A stretch of DNA of 64,000 bases, taken from NCBI GenBank assembly GCA_964512655.1, contig CAZEJT010000003.1, positions 186,001 through 250,000 on the forward strand. Reading direction: 5' to 3'. The position numbers were made by a program, and so were the translations under genes. Positions 33,181 through 41,852 of the stretch are shown in pieces. The notes under the pieces were generated by a model. That model was not told the DNA's origin. It ran no database searches and saw only the letters and a program-made list of their open reading frames with translations. This stretch comes from VBOC01 sp964512655 (GTDB lineage: Bacteria > Bacteroidota > Ignavibacteria > UBA10030 > SZUA-254). Position 1 is the first letter of the stretch, and each line of letters opens with the position of its first letter.

Positions 33181-33467
33181 GCAAAGCGGCGCCAAAGCAG
33201 ATCGGCAGCGGGATTTCATCGGTCCTCGGGATGCTGGGGATTGGCGGCAAGATCAAGCAATATGAGGTGATCGACGCGTGGCCCCGGATTGTTGGAGGAC
33301 CGATCGCGGATGTAACGAAGGCAGAGCGCATCGCCGACGGGAAACTCTTCGTCCATGTCGAAGAAGCGGTGTGGCGCAATGAGCTTGTGTATCTGAAGAA
33401 AGACCTGATTGAGAAGATCAATCACACGATGCATCAGGAAATCGTTCGGGATATAATTTTCCGCTAA
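33177..33467 (+). CDS. dciA: DciA family (DUF721) helicase-loading protein
   Basis: A 96-residue protein with the DUF721 core: YEVIDAWPRIVGGPIADVTK, a LFVHVEEAVWRNELVYLKKD stretch and INHTMHQEIVRDIIFR. In bacteria without DnaC or DnaI, DciA helps load the replicative helicase DnaB. Its place between recF and gyrB is common. It overlaps the recF stop by ATGA, so it is translationally coupled; gyrB begins 9 bases later. Confidence 0.88.
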   Translation: MSKAAPKQIGSGISSVLGMLGIGGKIKQYEVIDAWPRIVGGPIADVTKAERIADGKLFVHVEEAVWRNELVYLKKDLIEKINHTMHQEIVRDIIFR

Positions 33468-33475
33468 AGGAGCCA

Positions 33476-35566
33476 ATGAAAAAGGTTGTTGACGAGGATA
33501 AGAAGTCAAAGGTGAAGATGACGGCTGAGGAATCCGCCGCGAAGAAGAAAACGAACGGCGATTACACCGCGGACGATATCACGGTCCTCAAGGGACTCGA
33601 ACCGGTCCGGCAGCGGCCCGCCATGTACATCGGCGATGTGTCCGCGCGCGGGCTGCATCACCTCGTGTACGAGGTGGTGGACAATTCGATTGACGAAGCG
33701 CTTGCCGGATTCGCGCACCACATACAGCTGAGCATCAACAAGGACGGCTCTGTGAGCGTCGCCGACGACGGCCGGGGGATTCCGACGGACATCCACGCCG
33801 ACGAGAAGCGATCGGCGCTCGAAGTAGTCATGACGGTGCTGCACGCCGGCGGGAAGTTCGACAAGAACACATACAAGGTATCGGGAGGACTGCACGGCGT
33901 GGGCGTATCGGTTGTGAACGCCCTCTCCGAGTGGCTGGAAGCGGAAGTCTACAGGGACGGCAAGGTCTGGTATCAGAAGTACGCAAAGGGGAAGCCGCAA
34001 GGGGCGGTGAAAGTCGTCGGAAAAGCGGATGCGAAAAAGACGGGCACGAAAGTTTCGTTCCTTCCCGACAACACGATCTTCAAGAACCGTACGTTCAAGT
34101 TCGAAACGATCGCCGAGCGGCTGAGAGAGCTGGCTTTCCTCAATCCGAGCGTTACGCTCCGGATCGTGGATCTGCGCGACGGGCAGGAGCGCGAGGAGTC
34201 GTTCCACTTCAAAGGAGGCCTTCTCGAATTCGTGCAGTACATCGATTCTACCAGGCCTCCGATCATGAAGAAGCCCGTGTACATGAAAGGGCAGGATAAA
34301 GACGAGGCCGGGCGGGTCGTCGAGGCAGAGATCGCTTTCCAGTACAACGATCAGTATAACGAAAACGTCTTCACCTACGTCAACAATATCAACACCCTCG
34401 AGGGCGGCACGCATCTGATCGGTTTCCGCACCGCGCTCACCCGGACATTGAACAGCTATGCGTCGAAGAACAACCTGGTGAAGGAAAACGGCGTCCAGCT
34501 GACCGGAGACGATTTCCGTGAAGGCCTGACGGCTGTCCTGAGCGTGAAGGTTCCCGAGCCCCAATTCGAGGGACAGACCAAGACGAAACTCGGCAACAGC
34601 GAGATCAAAGGCATTGTCGAGGCGATTGTAAGCGATCAACTCGCAATCTGGCTGGATGAGAATCCCGGCGACGCCCGGCGGCTGATCGACAAATGTCTGC
34701 GGGCAGCGGAGGCGCGCGAGGCGGCCCGGAAGGCGCGAGACCTGACCCGGAGGAAGAGCGCTCTCGAGTCGTCAAGTCTTCCCGGAAAACTTGCCGATTG
34801 CTCGATCAACGATCCCGAGCATTGCGAACTGTACATCGTCGAGGGCGACTCCGCCGGTGGAAGCGCGAAGCAGGGCCGCGACCGCCGGTTCCAGGCGATT
34901 CTTCCGATCAAGGGGAAGATTCTGAACGTCGAGAAGGCGCGCCTGCATAAGATCCTCGAGAACGAAGAGATCCGCGCCATCTTCACGGCCATAGGCGCGG
35001 GTGTCGGCGAGGAGTTCAATGCCGAGAAAATCAGGTACGGAAAGATCATACTGATGTGCGACGCGGACGTGGACGGATCGCACATCCGGACGCTTCTCCT
35101 CACGCTGTTCTTCCGCTACATGAAGGAAATCATAGAGCTCGGCCACGTGTACATCGCGCAGCCGCCGCTCTACAAGGTGAAGAAGGGAAAGCAGGAGCTC
35201 TACGCCTTCGATGAGGACGAGCGCGAGGAGATCGTGAAGCAATTCAAGGCCGACAAGAAAAAGAACGGAGAAAAGGCGGCGCCTGAGCCCGGGGTAGAAG
35301 AGGTGGTGGAAGTAGTTTCCGAGGATGGCGCCGCGCTCAGCTCCGCCGGCATAACGGTTTCACGCTTCAAAGGTCTCGGCGAGATGAATCCCGAGCAATT
35401 GTGGAGCACCACGATGAACCCGGATACGCGTACCGTGCTCCTCGTGTCGATCGAGAACGCGGCGGATGCGGACCGGACGTTCTCCATACTCATGGGGGAC
35501 GAGGTGGAGCCGAGGCGCGACTTTATCGAGAAGAACGCAAAGTACGTGAGAAACCTTGACGTGTAA
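33476..35566 (+). CDS. gyrB: DNA gyrase subunit B
   Basis: A 696-residue ATPase subunit of gyrase. The GHKL ATP site shows VYEVVDNSIDEALAG, DDGRGIPTDIH and KVSGGLHGVGVSVVNALS. The Toprim domain has EGDSAGGSAKQGRDRRFQAI and LMCDADVDGSHIRTLLLTLF. Between Toprim and the tail (GLGEMNPEQLWSTTMNP) lies an insertion of ~40 residues rich in Lys, Glu and Val (KKKNGEKAAPEPGVEEVVEV). A basic, low-complexity N-terminal tail of ~30 residues precedes the conserved core. It works with GyrA to introduce negative supercoils. Confidence 0.97.
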   Translation: MKKVVDEDKKSKVKMTAEESAAKKKTNGDYTADDITVLKGLEPVRQRPAMYIGDVSARGLHHLVYEVVDNSIDEALAGFAHHIQLSINKDGSVSVADDGRGIPTDIHADEKRSALEVVMTVLHAGGKFDKNTYKVSGGLHGVGVSVVNALSEWLEAEVYRDGKVWYQKYAKGKPQGAVKVVGKADAKKTGTKVSFLPDNTIFKNRTFKFETIAERLRELAFLNPSVTLRIVDLRDGQEREESFHFKGGLLEFVQYIDSTRPPIMKKPVYMKGQDKDEAGRVVEAEIAFQYNDQYNENVFTYVNNINTLEGGTHLIGFRTALTRTLNSYASKNNLVKENGVQLTGDDFREGLTAVLSVKVPEPQFEGQTKTKLGNSEIKGIVEAIVSDQLAIWLDENPGDARRLIDKCLRAAEAREAARKARDLTRRKSALESSSLPGKLADCSINDPEHCELYIVEGDSAGGSAKQGRDRRFQAILPIKGKILNVEKARLHKILENEEIRAIFTAIGAGVGEEFNAEKIRYGKIILMCDADVDGSHIRTLLLTLFFRYMKEIIELGHVYIAQPPLYKVKKGKQELYAFDEDEREEIVKQFKADKKKNGEKAAPEPGVEEVVEVVSEDGAALSSAGITVSRFKGLGEMNPEQLWSTTMNPDTRTVLLVSIENAADADRTFSILMGDEVEPRRDFIEKNAKYVRNLDV

Positions 35567-35568
35567 GC

Positions 35569-35997
35569 TTGGATAACCAGCTGGCGTGGGCCGGCATATG
35601 TCTTCTACTGGCGGGATGCGGACGGGGCAGCGACGCCCCTCTCGAGGATCTTGGCCTGAAGGGATGGTCGGTAGACAGAATAAGCATCAGCAATCTTAGC
35701 AGCAAGAAAACGATTGAGCTCGACAACTACCGCGAAATGGCGTTCTTCCTCCGGCAGATAAGGCTTTGTTCGCCCCGCGGCGAAGAGAACGTCACGAGCG
35801 AATTCGATCTCAGGGTGTACAGAAAGAAGCCCGGGGTCGATCTTTTTTCTGGTAAGGCAGGACCGCCGGAGCTTTTCGAGGATGACCTGCGCATGGGCAG
35901 AGAGTGCATAGGTCCCATGGTCCCGGCTTCGGTGGTGGCAACACGGTGGTATTTTGAAAACGATTCACTCTATACGTTTATCAAGAGCAAGTTTTAG
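35569..35997 (+). CDS. Small predicted lipoprotein between gyrB and gyrA
   Basis: A 142-residue protein starting at TTG 35569, two bases after gyrB. MDNQLAWAGICLLLAGC is a short lipoprotein signal with the cysteine at residue 17. The rest (VDRISISNLSSKKTIELDNY, FFLRQIRLCSPRGEENVTSE, WYFENDSLYTFIKSKF) matches nothing I know; the ending resembles small periplasmic lipoproteins of unknown function. It is probably transcribed with gyrB. A lipoprotein between gyrase genes is odd, but the composition and ending support a real gene. Confidence 0.65.
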   Translation: MDNQLAWAGICLLLAGCGRGSDAPLEDLGLKGWSVDRISISNLSSKKTIELDNYREMAFFLRQIRLCSPRGEENVTSEFDLRVYRKKPGVDLFSGKAGPPELFEDDLRMGRECIGPMVPASVVATRWYFENDSLYTFIKSKF

Positions 35998-36041
35998 CAT
36001 CTGACGAAGAATTCAAAGTGATCAGAACATCAGGGGAATGA

Positions 36042-38645
36042 GTGGCCGGGGTTAATGAAAAAGTAGTTCCAGTCGATATCGAAGAAGAAATGAAGGGCTC
36101 GTACATCGATTATGCGATGAGCGTAATCGTTGCGCGGGCGCTCCCCGATGTGCGCGACGGATTGAAGCCGGTTCACCGGCGCGTTCTTTTTGGCATGCAG
36201 GAGCTGGGCCTCGCAAGCAACAGGGCCTATAAGAAGGCCGCCCGCATCGTGGGCGAGGTTTTGGGAAAATATCACCCCCACGGCGACACGGCGGTCTACG
36301 ACACGATGGTAAGAATGGCACAGCCATTCTCGCTCCGCTACCCGCTGGTCGACGGGCAGGGGAATTTCGGTTCGGTCGACGGCGATGCGCCCGCGGCGAT
36401 GCGTTACACCGAGGCGCGCCTCTCGAGAATCGCCGAAGAAATGCTCCGGGATCTCGAGAAGAACACGGTCGACTTTGTCCCGAATTTCGACGATTCGCTC
36501 AAGGAACCGACAGTCCTTCCCGCCCTGATCCCGAACCTCCTGGTGAACGGGACCTCGGGCATTGCCGTCGGCATGACTACGAACGTCCCCCCGCACAACC
36601 TCACCGAAGTTGTCGACGGATGCGTTGCCGTGATCGACAATCCCGATCTTCCGGATGAAAAGCTGTTAAAGATCGTGAAAGCGCCCGATTTTCCCACCGG
36701 CGGAATAATCTACGGGTACCAGGGAGTCAAGGAGGCGTACAAGACCGGGCGGGGGAGAATCATTGTTCGCGCCAAGGCCTCCATCGAGACCGGGCGCGCC
36801 GACCGCCAGTCGATCGTTGTAACCGAGATTCCCTATCAAGTCAATAAGTCGAGCCTCATCGAGAAGATCGCCGACCTGGCTCGCGAGAAGAAGATCGACG
36901 ACATCTCCGACATCCGCGACGAGTCTGATCGTGACGGACTCCGGGTGGTCATCGAGCTCAAGCGCGACGCCAATGCGCCCGTTGTGCTCAACAACCTCTA
37001 CAAGCACACGCAGATGCAGACGACCTACGGGGTCATCATGCTCGCTCTTGTGGACGGCAGGCCGGCGCTGCTCAAACTCAGGGAGATCATCGATCATTTC
37101 ATCAAGCACCGCAATACGATCATCGTCCGGCGGGCGAAGTACGAACTGAGCGAAGCCGAGAAACGGGCCCACATTCTCGAGGGATACATCATCGCCCTCG
37201 ACAATATCGATGAGATCATCAAGCTCATTAAGAAATCGAAGGATGTGCCGGCGGCCCAGGAAGGGCTGATGAAGCGGTTCAAGTTATCGGAGATCCAGGC
37301 GAAAGCGATCCTCGACATGCGCCTGCAGAAACTCACGGGGCTCGAGCGGAAGAAGGTCGAAGACGAGTACAAAGAAACGATCAAGCTGATCGAGCGGCTC
37401 AAGGCGATCCTGGCCAGCAAGAAGCTCCAGATGCAAATGATCAAGGAAGAGCTCCTCGAGATCAGGAAGAAATACGGCGACGAGCGGCGCACGGAAATCG
37501 TTTACAAGGCCGAGGAATTCAGCGTCGAGGACATGATTGCCGAGGAGAACGTGGTCATCACCATCAGCCACGGCGGCTTCATCAAGCGGTTCCCGGTCTC
37601 CGGGTACAGGAGACAGGGCCGCGGAGGAAGAGGGGTGACTGGCGCGACGACGAAGGAAGACGATTTCATCGAACACCTCTTCATCGCCTCCACGCACAAT
37701 TATATCCTCTTCTTCACGGATAAGGGCCGATGCTACTGGCTGAAGGTGCACGAGATTCCCGAGGCAGGGCGCGCCTCGCGCGGGAAGTCGATCGTCAATC
37801 TCGTTTCGAAGCAGAACGACGAAACCATCGCGGCATTTGTCCCCGTGCAGGAATTCGACGACAAGCATTTCGTGGCGATGGTGACGGTACACGGAGTCAT
37901 CAAGAAGACCGCGCTCTCCGAGTTCGGAAACGTTCGCCGGACCGGGATCGCGGCTATCAGCATGCGGAAGGATGACACCGTAAAGGACGTGAAACTGACC
38001 GACGGGACCGAGGACATCATCATCGGCACTCACGATGGGATGGCGATCCGCTTCTCCGAGAAGGACGCGAGGCCGATGGGCCGGAGCGCATCCGGCGTAC
38101 GCGCGGTCACTCTCAACAAGGGAGACAGGGTTGTCGGCGCGGTCGCCCTCAAGCGAAGGAAGACTTCAATTCTTGTCGTCGCTCAGAACGGATTCGGGAA
38201 ACGCAGCGAGCTGGATGAGTACCCCATACGGCATCGCGGTGGAAAGGGCGTCATCACGCTACGCGTTACGGACAAGACAGGAAAGATGGTCGGGATCAAA
38301 GAGGTGCTCGATAACGACGACATCGTCGTGATGACCGCCAAGGGCGTCATCATACGCCAGCCTGCAAGGGAGATCCGAATGGCCGGACGCATCACCCAGG
38401 GCGTCAGACTCATACGCCTCGAGTCGGGTGATCAGGTTGCAGATCTTGCTGCGGTTCCTACGGAGGAGGCGAAAGAGGAATCGGAGGGAGCTGCTCCGGC
38501 AGCGCCGCCAGCTGAGACCAAATCAGCCGAACCGGTTGCCGAGAAACCCGCCGGAGCAAAGAAGAAAGCAACAGAACCGAAGGGAGTCAAAGCGGAGGCA
38601 AAACCAAAAGCGGGATCCAAGCGAGGCGGTAAGAAGAGCCGGTAG
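36042..38645 (+). CDS. gyrA: DNA gyrase subunit A
   Basis: An 867-residue subunit. The N-terminal breakage-reunion domain has YAMSVIVARALPDVRDGLKP, HPHGDTAVYDTMVRMAQ and the catalytic tyrosine in AMRYTEARLS. The C-terminal beta-pinwheel carries a GyrA-box-like RQGRGGRG. Position 83, a Ser in quinolone-sensitive E. coli, is Thr; Asp87 is kept. A tail of ~65 residues rich in Ala, Lys, Pro and Glu follows the pinwheel. GTG start at 36042. A perfect 13-bp inverted repeat lies 6 bases after the stop. Confidence 0.97.
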   Translation: MAGVNEKVVPVDIEEEMKGSYIDYAMSVIVARALPDVRDGLKPVHRRVLFGMQELGLASNRAYKKAARIVGEVLGKYHPHGDTAVYDTMVRMAQPFSLRYPLVDGQGNFGSVDGDAPAAMRYTEARLSRIAEEMLRDLEKNTVDFVPNFDDSLKEPTVLPALIPNLLVNGTSGIAVGMTTNVPPHNLTEVVDGCVAVIDNPDLPDEKLLKIVKAPDFPTGGIIYGYQGVKEAYKTGRGRIIVRAKASIETGRADRQSIVVTEIPYQVNKSSLIEKIADLAREKKIDDISDIRDESDRDGLRVVIELKRDANAPVVLNNLYKHTQMQTTYGVIMLALVDGRPALLKLREIIDHFIKHRNTIIVRRAKYELSEAEKRAHILEGYIIALDNIDEIIKLIKKSKDVPAAQEGLMKRFKLSEIQAKAILDMRLQKLTGLERKKVEDEYKETIKLIERLKAILASKKLQMQMIKEELLEIRKKYGDERRTEIVYKAEEFSVEDMIAEENVVITISHGGFIKRFPVSGYRRQGRGGRGVTGATTKEDDFIEHLFIASTHNYILFFTDKGRCYWLKVHEIPEAGRASRGKSIVNLVSKQNDETIAAFVPVQEFDDKHFVAMVTVHGVIKKTALSEFGNVRRTGIAAISMRKDDTVKDVKLTDGTEDIIIGTHDGMAIRFSEKDARPMGRSASGVRAVTLNKGDRVVGAVALKRRKTSILVVAQNGFGKRSELDEYPIRHRGGKGVITLRVTDKTGKMVGIKEVLDNDDIVVMTAKGVIIRQPAREIRMAGRITQGVRLIRLESGDQVADLAAVPTEEAKEESEGAAPAAPPAETKSAEPVAEKPAGAKKKATEPKGVKAEAKPKAGSKRGGKKSR

Positions 38646-38651
38646 GCCCGG

Positions 38652-38681
38652 CTGGTGTCACGGTCCGGACCGTGACACCAG
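38652..38681. repeat. 13-bp inverted repeat, copy A
   Basis: CTGGTGTCACGGT, a 4-base centre (CCGG), then the exact reverse complement. An identical pair of arms with a different centre (CCAT) occurs at 57588-57617. It follows gyrA and has no T run, so it is not a typical terminator. Confidence 0.85.
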
Positions 38682-38742
38682 GTCGAAAAAGTCGAAACCG
38701 AGTCACAAGGGAGCAGGAAAGAAAGGCCGGTAGGCGAGATTG

Positions 38743-38770
38743 GTAGGCGCCGGCTTTAGCCGGCGTCCGC
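38743..38770. repeat. REP-like palindrome, copy 1
   Basis: GTAGG followed by a 7-bp stem CGCCGGC/GCCGGCG with a TTTA loop (stem-loop 38748-38765). The same element is at 57712; variants with other arm sequences but the same frame are at 39523, 57738 and 59800. Such elements are usually spread by RAYT transposases; none is in the window. Confidence 0.75.
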
Positions 38771-38803
38771 ATTTCGAGAGTCATGCGCAATCGAAGAGTC
38801 ACT

Positions 38804-38832
38804 TTGACAAGGTCTTTTGCAGTACATCGACT
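38804..38832 (+). promoter_or_regulatory. Weak promoter candidate before lipoprotein 38855
   Basis: TTGACA (38804-38809) is a perfect -35; 17 bases later TCGACT (38827-38832) is a poor -10. The spacing is that of the other promoters. Confidence 0.35.
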
Positions 38833-38854
38833 CTAACCGGGAAGGAGAACGGAA

Positions 38855-39430
38855 TTGACTGCAAAGATCAAAATGCTCTCACTTGTCCATTTGCCTCTGG
38901 TCTTATTTTGCAGCTTGTCTCTGTTTCTATTCACGACCTGCAACGATGGTACCTCACTTATGAACGGTCCTGGGAAACCGGACCCGGGAGATCAATTCGT
39001 AACATTTCCTGTTCTCAGGAATTACAGCTCGATTCCGAATCCCCTGGACCGGTGGAGAGCCTATCACCTAACCGACTATGTGATCGAGCAGGTGAGCGCA
39101 GGGGGGTGGGTGCCATCTGATACCGTTCGGATTTACGTCCTTGCTGGTCTGAAGGCTCTTGTCGTGCGAGAATCGGACAAGGACACGATGCCCCGAAACT
39201 ACCCGTTTTACATGACGGCTGATGACTTGTTTTCTCGGGTGGAGGGGGTCGGCTCGCGCCTCCTGCCCGGCGATTCCCTTTTTGTCGAGTACGACTCCCG
39301 CTTCGGATATCCGTCTAAGATCTCCTTCTTTACCTCCCGCATCACAGACGCGGACATGAGTATATACACATGGAATATTAGACAGATCGTTAATCCGTAC
39401 ACACCGGCGCCCAACGCCCAAGGTGAGTAG
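38855..39430 (+). CDS. DUF6174-like lipoprotein
   Basis: A 191-residue predicted lipoprotein. The TTG start at 38855 has AAGGAG seven bases before it. A hydrophobic signal (LPLVLFCSLSLFLFTTC) ends in a cysteine at about residue 29. The mature sequence has DRWRAYHLTDYVIEQVSAGG, VRIYVLAGLKALVVRESDKD and a FGYPSKISFF segment, a pattern I associate with DUF6174 proteins, which are secreted and of unknown function. The usual DUF6174 cysteine pair after the tyrosine strand is absent. It lies alone between gyrA and the TonB receptor. Confidence 0.7.
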   Translation: MTAKIKMLSLVHLPLVLFCSLSLFLFTTCNDGTSLMNGPGKPDPGDQFVTFPVLRNYSSIPNPLDRWRAYHLTDYVIEQVSAGGWVPSDTVRIYVLAGLKALVVRESDKDTMPRNYPFYMTADDLFSRVEGVGSRLLPGDSLFVEYDSRFGYPSKISFFTSRITDADMSIYTWNIRQIVNPYTPAPNAQGE

Positions 39431-39522
39431 GCGTGACTATATCGCCCAGCACTTTTGCTTCGCACTCTGAATCGGTAGATTCTAAGCTTGCAAAAGGGGT
39501 GCGGTGTTTTGCAACATGGTAA

Positions 39523-39545
39523 CGCCCCCTAAAGGGGGCGCCTAC
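39523..39545. repeat. REP-like palindrome, copy 2 (variant arms)
   Basis: CGCCCCC/GGGGGCG around TAAA (39523-39540), then CCTAC, the reverse complement of the GTAGG flank in copy 1. The flank includes the stop codon of the TonB receptor gene (CTA at 39542-39544 on this strand). Confidence 0.7.
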
Positions 39546-41800
39546 AAGTTGACCGTGATTGTTCCGATGGCCCTCCTCTTCAACAGCGACCCTCCAAAAA
39601 TCTCGTAGTGTTCCCTGTCGAGGAGGTTCGACACATCTACACCGAGCGTGAGGTTCTGGGTCAACTTGTACCTCCCGGTAAGATTCACGATCGTGTACGA
39701 AAGTATTCTCCCCTGAAAGATTCCCGCAGACCAATCGTACGAAGGAACATACTTCAGAGAAAGCCCCGCCTGTAAACCATTCCGGTGCTTGTATGAAACC
39801 GCTCCGTTGAGCTTGTGCTGAGGAGTATTCGGCAACAGCGGACTATTCGTGCTCTGCTCATCGATGGTAAAGTCAAAGAAGGAGTAGTTCCCCGAAAGAG
39901 TCCAATCCTCGGACAACCCATAATTCAACCCAACCTCAAACCCTGATTCCGTCACCTTCCCGGCGTTGCCGTACGACCAAACCGACCGGAGTTTTCCGCC
40001 GATATTCTCCTGTCCGTGGTATGCGGGGTTTGCTCCGGGCGTGAGATCGGTGATGAAGTCGCTGAGCCGGTCGTAATATGCGTCAACCGTCGCGTCAAGT
40101 GCATTGCCAAACAGGCCTCTGTAACCGAACTCAAACCCGTTGATCTTTTCCACTTCCAGATCGCTGTTTCCGAGGTAGGCGAGCGGCTGGGACGGATGGA
40201 GGACGTAGAGAAAAAGCTCCGCGTAGTTCGGCGACTGGAACGCGCGGTTATACGTGACGCGAAAATTGTGGTCATGGAGCGGCGACCAGACCAGTGCGAC
40301 CTTTGGAGAGAACTGGCCCGAGTACAGGGTGCTTCTGTCCCAGCGAGTTGCTCCAAGGATTTTCCATTGCTCTGAGAACCTGTACTCCATCTGCCCGAAG
40401 AGGCCGGTCATGTTATCCTCGTGCTCGGCAAGCATCAGCGTACCGCGCGTGTCGACGCTTTGATACCTGTACGAGATTCCTGTAGTTACCAGGGCATGCT
40501 CGCCCAGCGGTGCGAAGTGATATTGATAGTCTCCCTGCAGCGCTAGCGAGTGCTCCTCCAGAGGGAGACCCGTCGAGAGAGAGTACTGGGGTTCGCGCGA
40601 GTCCCGACCGGTCGCCCAGAATTGTGCGATCGAATGTTCGTCCGAGTAATGCAGGCGGCCCCACGGTTTCCAGGCACGTGTTACCTGGACTCTTCCGATC
40701 CCGGTGACGAAGACTTCATTCTCAACCTGCGCAAGGCCGGCTTCCGCGGCGGCCGTGGTCTTCGTGTCGATCTCGTAGTCCGCGCGCGCAGACCCGTACG
40801 TTGATGTGACGGGATTCGTATTCAGCGCCTTCACTTCCAGATTGATAAAAGGGTTGAATCCCGCGTACTCGAACGGACGTGCCTGCGATGTGTCGCGTGG
40901 AACGCTCCACGTATCCCCTTGCGAGCGGCCGAGATTCATCTTGTAACTCCATCTTCCTGAGATGCCCGCATGCTGGATGTCTGTGCGGAATGTGTTTTTT
41001 TCGCCCGCCGCAAGCGAGAGTTTGGTGCCGGATACTTCTTTCGGCGCCGGCGTGATAATATTGAGGACTCCGTTGAATGCGTTCGCGCCGTAGAGGGCGG
41101 AACCGGGGCCCCGGACGAGCTCGAGGCGGCCCAGGTCCTCGACGGGAACTGTCAATCCGTTCCATTCCTGTGAGCCGAGGAAGACGACCGAGAGATCTCT
41201 CCCGTCAAGGAGAACGAGGAGCCGGCGTGTGAGCGAACTGTTGAATCCCCGGGTATTGATATTGAAATCGAAGAGCCCGTTCTGAGCGAGATCGACACCG
41301 GGGAGGTGCTCAAGGAGCTTTGGCACCTGGCCCTGGCCTGAGTTAAGCTGGAGGTCGCCGGCCTCGATCGTTGAGACCGCCGCAGGGGCCTCGGCGATGC
41401 GCTCGCGCCTGAATGAAGCGCCATAGACGACCACCTCGCCGACCTGAACGGCGGCCTCCTTCATTCGGAGGGCGACATAGGAAGTATCGTTCGTTTTGCC
41501 AATCAACCCAAGAAACTCCTCGGTCTGATACCCGATCGCCATCACGGTGAACGTGTACTGTCCCAGGGGAATATGTGAGATCAGAAACTTTCCCTCCGCA
41601 TCCGTTGCGGCGCCAAGCGTCGTGCCGTTGATAAGAACATCCGCATCTGCGACCGGATCGCCCGATGCATCGCTCACGACAGTCCCGCTCATGGTTCCTG
41701 TCGGTTGGGCAACGAGAGATATATTACAAAAGAGGAGCGGGAGTGAAGCAAGTATGCACAGAAGGGGTACGGAGGTTCGTATCCCGGGAGGGATTATCAC
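39542..41800 (-). CDS. TonB-dependent outer-membrane receptor
   Basis: A 752-residue receptor. A signal peptide (~1-32) is followed by a carboxypeptidase-regulatory-like domain (GTMSGTVVSDASGDPVADAD, ~36-115), a plug domain (LQLNSGQGQVPKLLEHLPGV, RRLLVLLDGRDLSVVF, GLTVPVEDLGRLELVRGPGS) and a 22-strand barrel to the C-terminus (GVDVSNLLDREHYEIFGG). The protein moves an unknown ligand across the outer membrane using TonB energy; the layout is like the vitamin/siderophore and colicin-type receptors. It follows the lipoprotein 41853-42629 on the same strand by 52 bases. The stop codon lies inside a REP-like flank. Confidence 0.93.
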   Translation of the reverse strand: MIIPPGIRTSVPLLCILASLPLLFCNISLVAQPTGTMSGTVVSDASGDPVADADVLINGTTLGAATDAEGKFLISHIPLGQYTFTVMAIGYQTEEFLGLIGKTNDTSYVALRMKEAAVQVGEVVVYGASFRRERIAEAPAAVSTIEAGDLQLNSGQGQVPKLLEHLPGVDLAQNGLFDFNINTRGFNSSLTRRLLVLLDGRDLSVVFLGSQEWNGLTVPVEDLGRLELVRGPGSALYGANAFNGVLNIITPAPKEVSGTKLSLAAGEKNTFRTDIQHAGISGRWSYKMNLGRSQGDTWSVPRDTSQARPFEYAGFNPFINLEVKALNTNPVTSTYGSARADYEIDTKTTAAAEAGLAQVENEVFVTGIGRVQVTRAWKPWGRLHYSDEHSIAQFWATGRDSREPQYSLSTGLPLEEHSLALQGDYQYHFAPLGEHALVTTGISYRYQSVDTRGTLMLAEHEDNMTGLFGQMEYRFSEQWKILGATRWDRSTLYSGQFSPKVALVWSPLHDHNFRVTYNRAFQSPNYAELFLYVLHPSQPLAYLGNSDLEVEKINGFEFGYRGLFGNALDATVDAYYDRLSDFITDLTPGANPAYHGQENIGGKLRSVWSYGNAGKVTESGFEVGLNYGLSEDWTLSGNYSFFDFTIDEQSTNSPLLPNTPQHKLNGAVSYKHRNGLQAGLSLKYVPSYDWSAGIFQGRILSYTIVNLTGRYKLTQNLTLGVDVSNLLDREHYEIFGGSLLKRRAIGTITVNL

Positions 41801-41852
41801 GGCAGGCTCGATGATACCTGCCCGTAGCCTGGTAATTCCAGCCGCAATTGCG

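Noticed and set aside
33506..34639. A 377-codon frame antisense to gyrB
   Set aside because: Its codons mirror the conserved GyrB frame and the product has no recognisable domain; long antisense frames are expected in GC-rich conserved genes.
38652..38681. The 13-bp inverted repeat after gyrA as a terminator
   Set aside because: No T run follows and an identical copy lies 19 kb away, so it is better described as a repeat.
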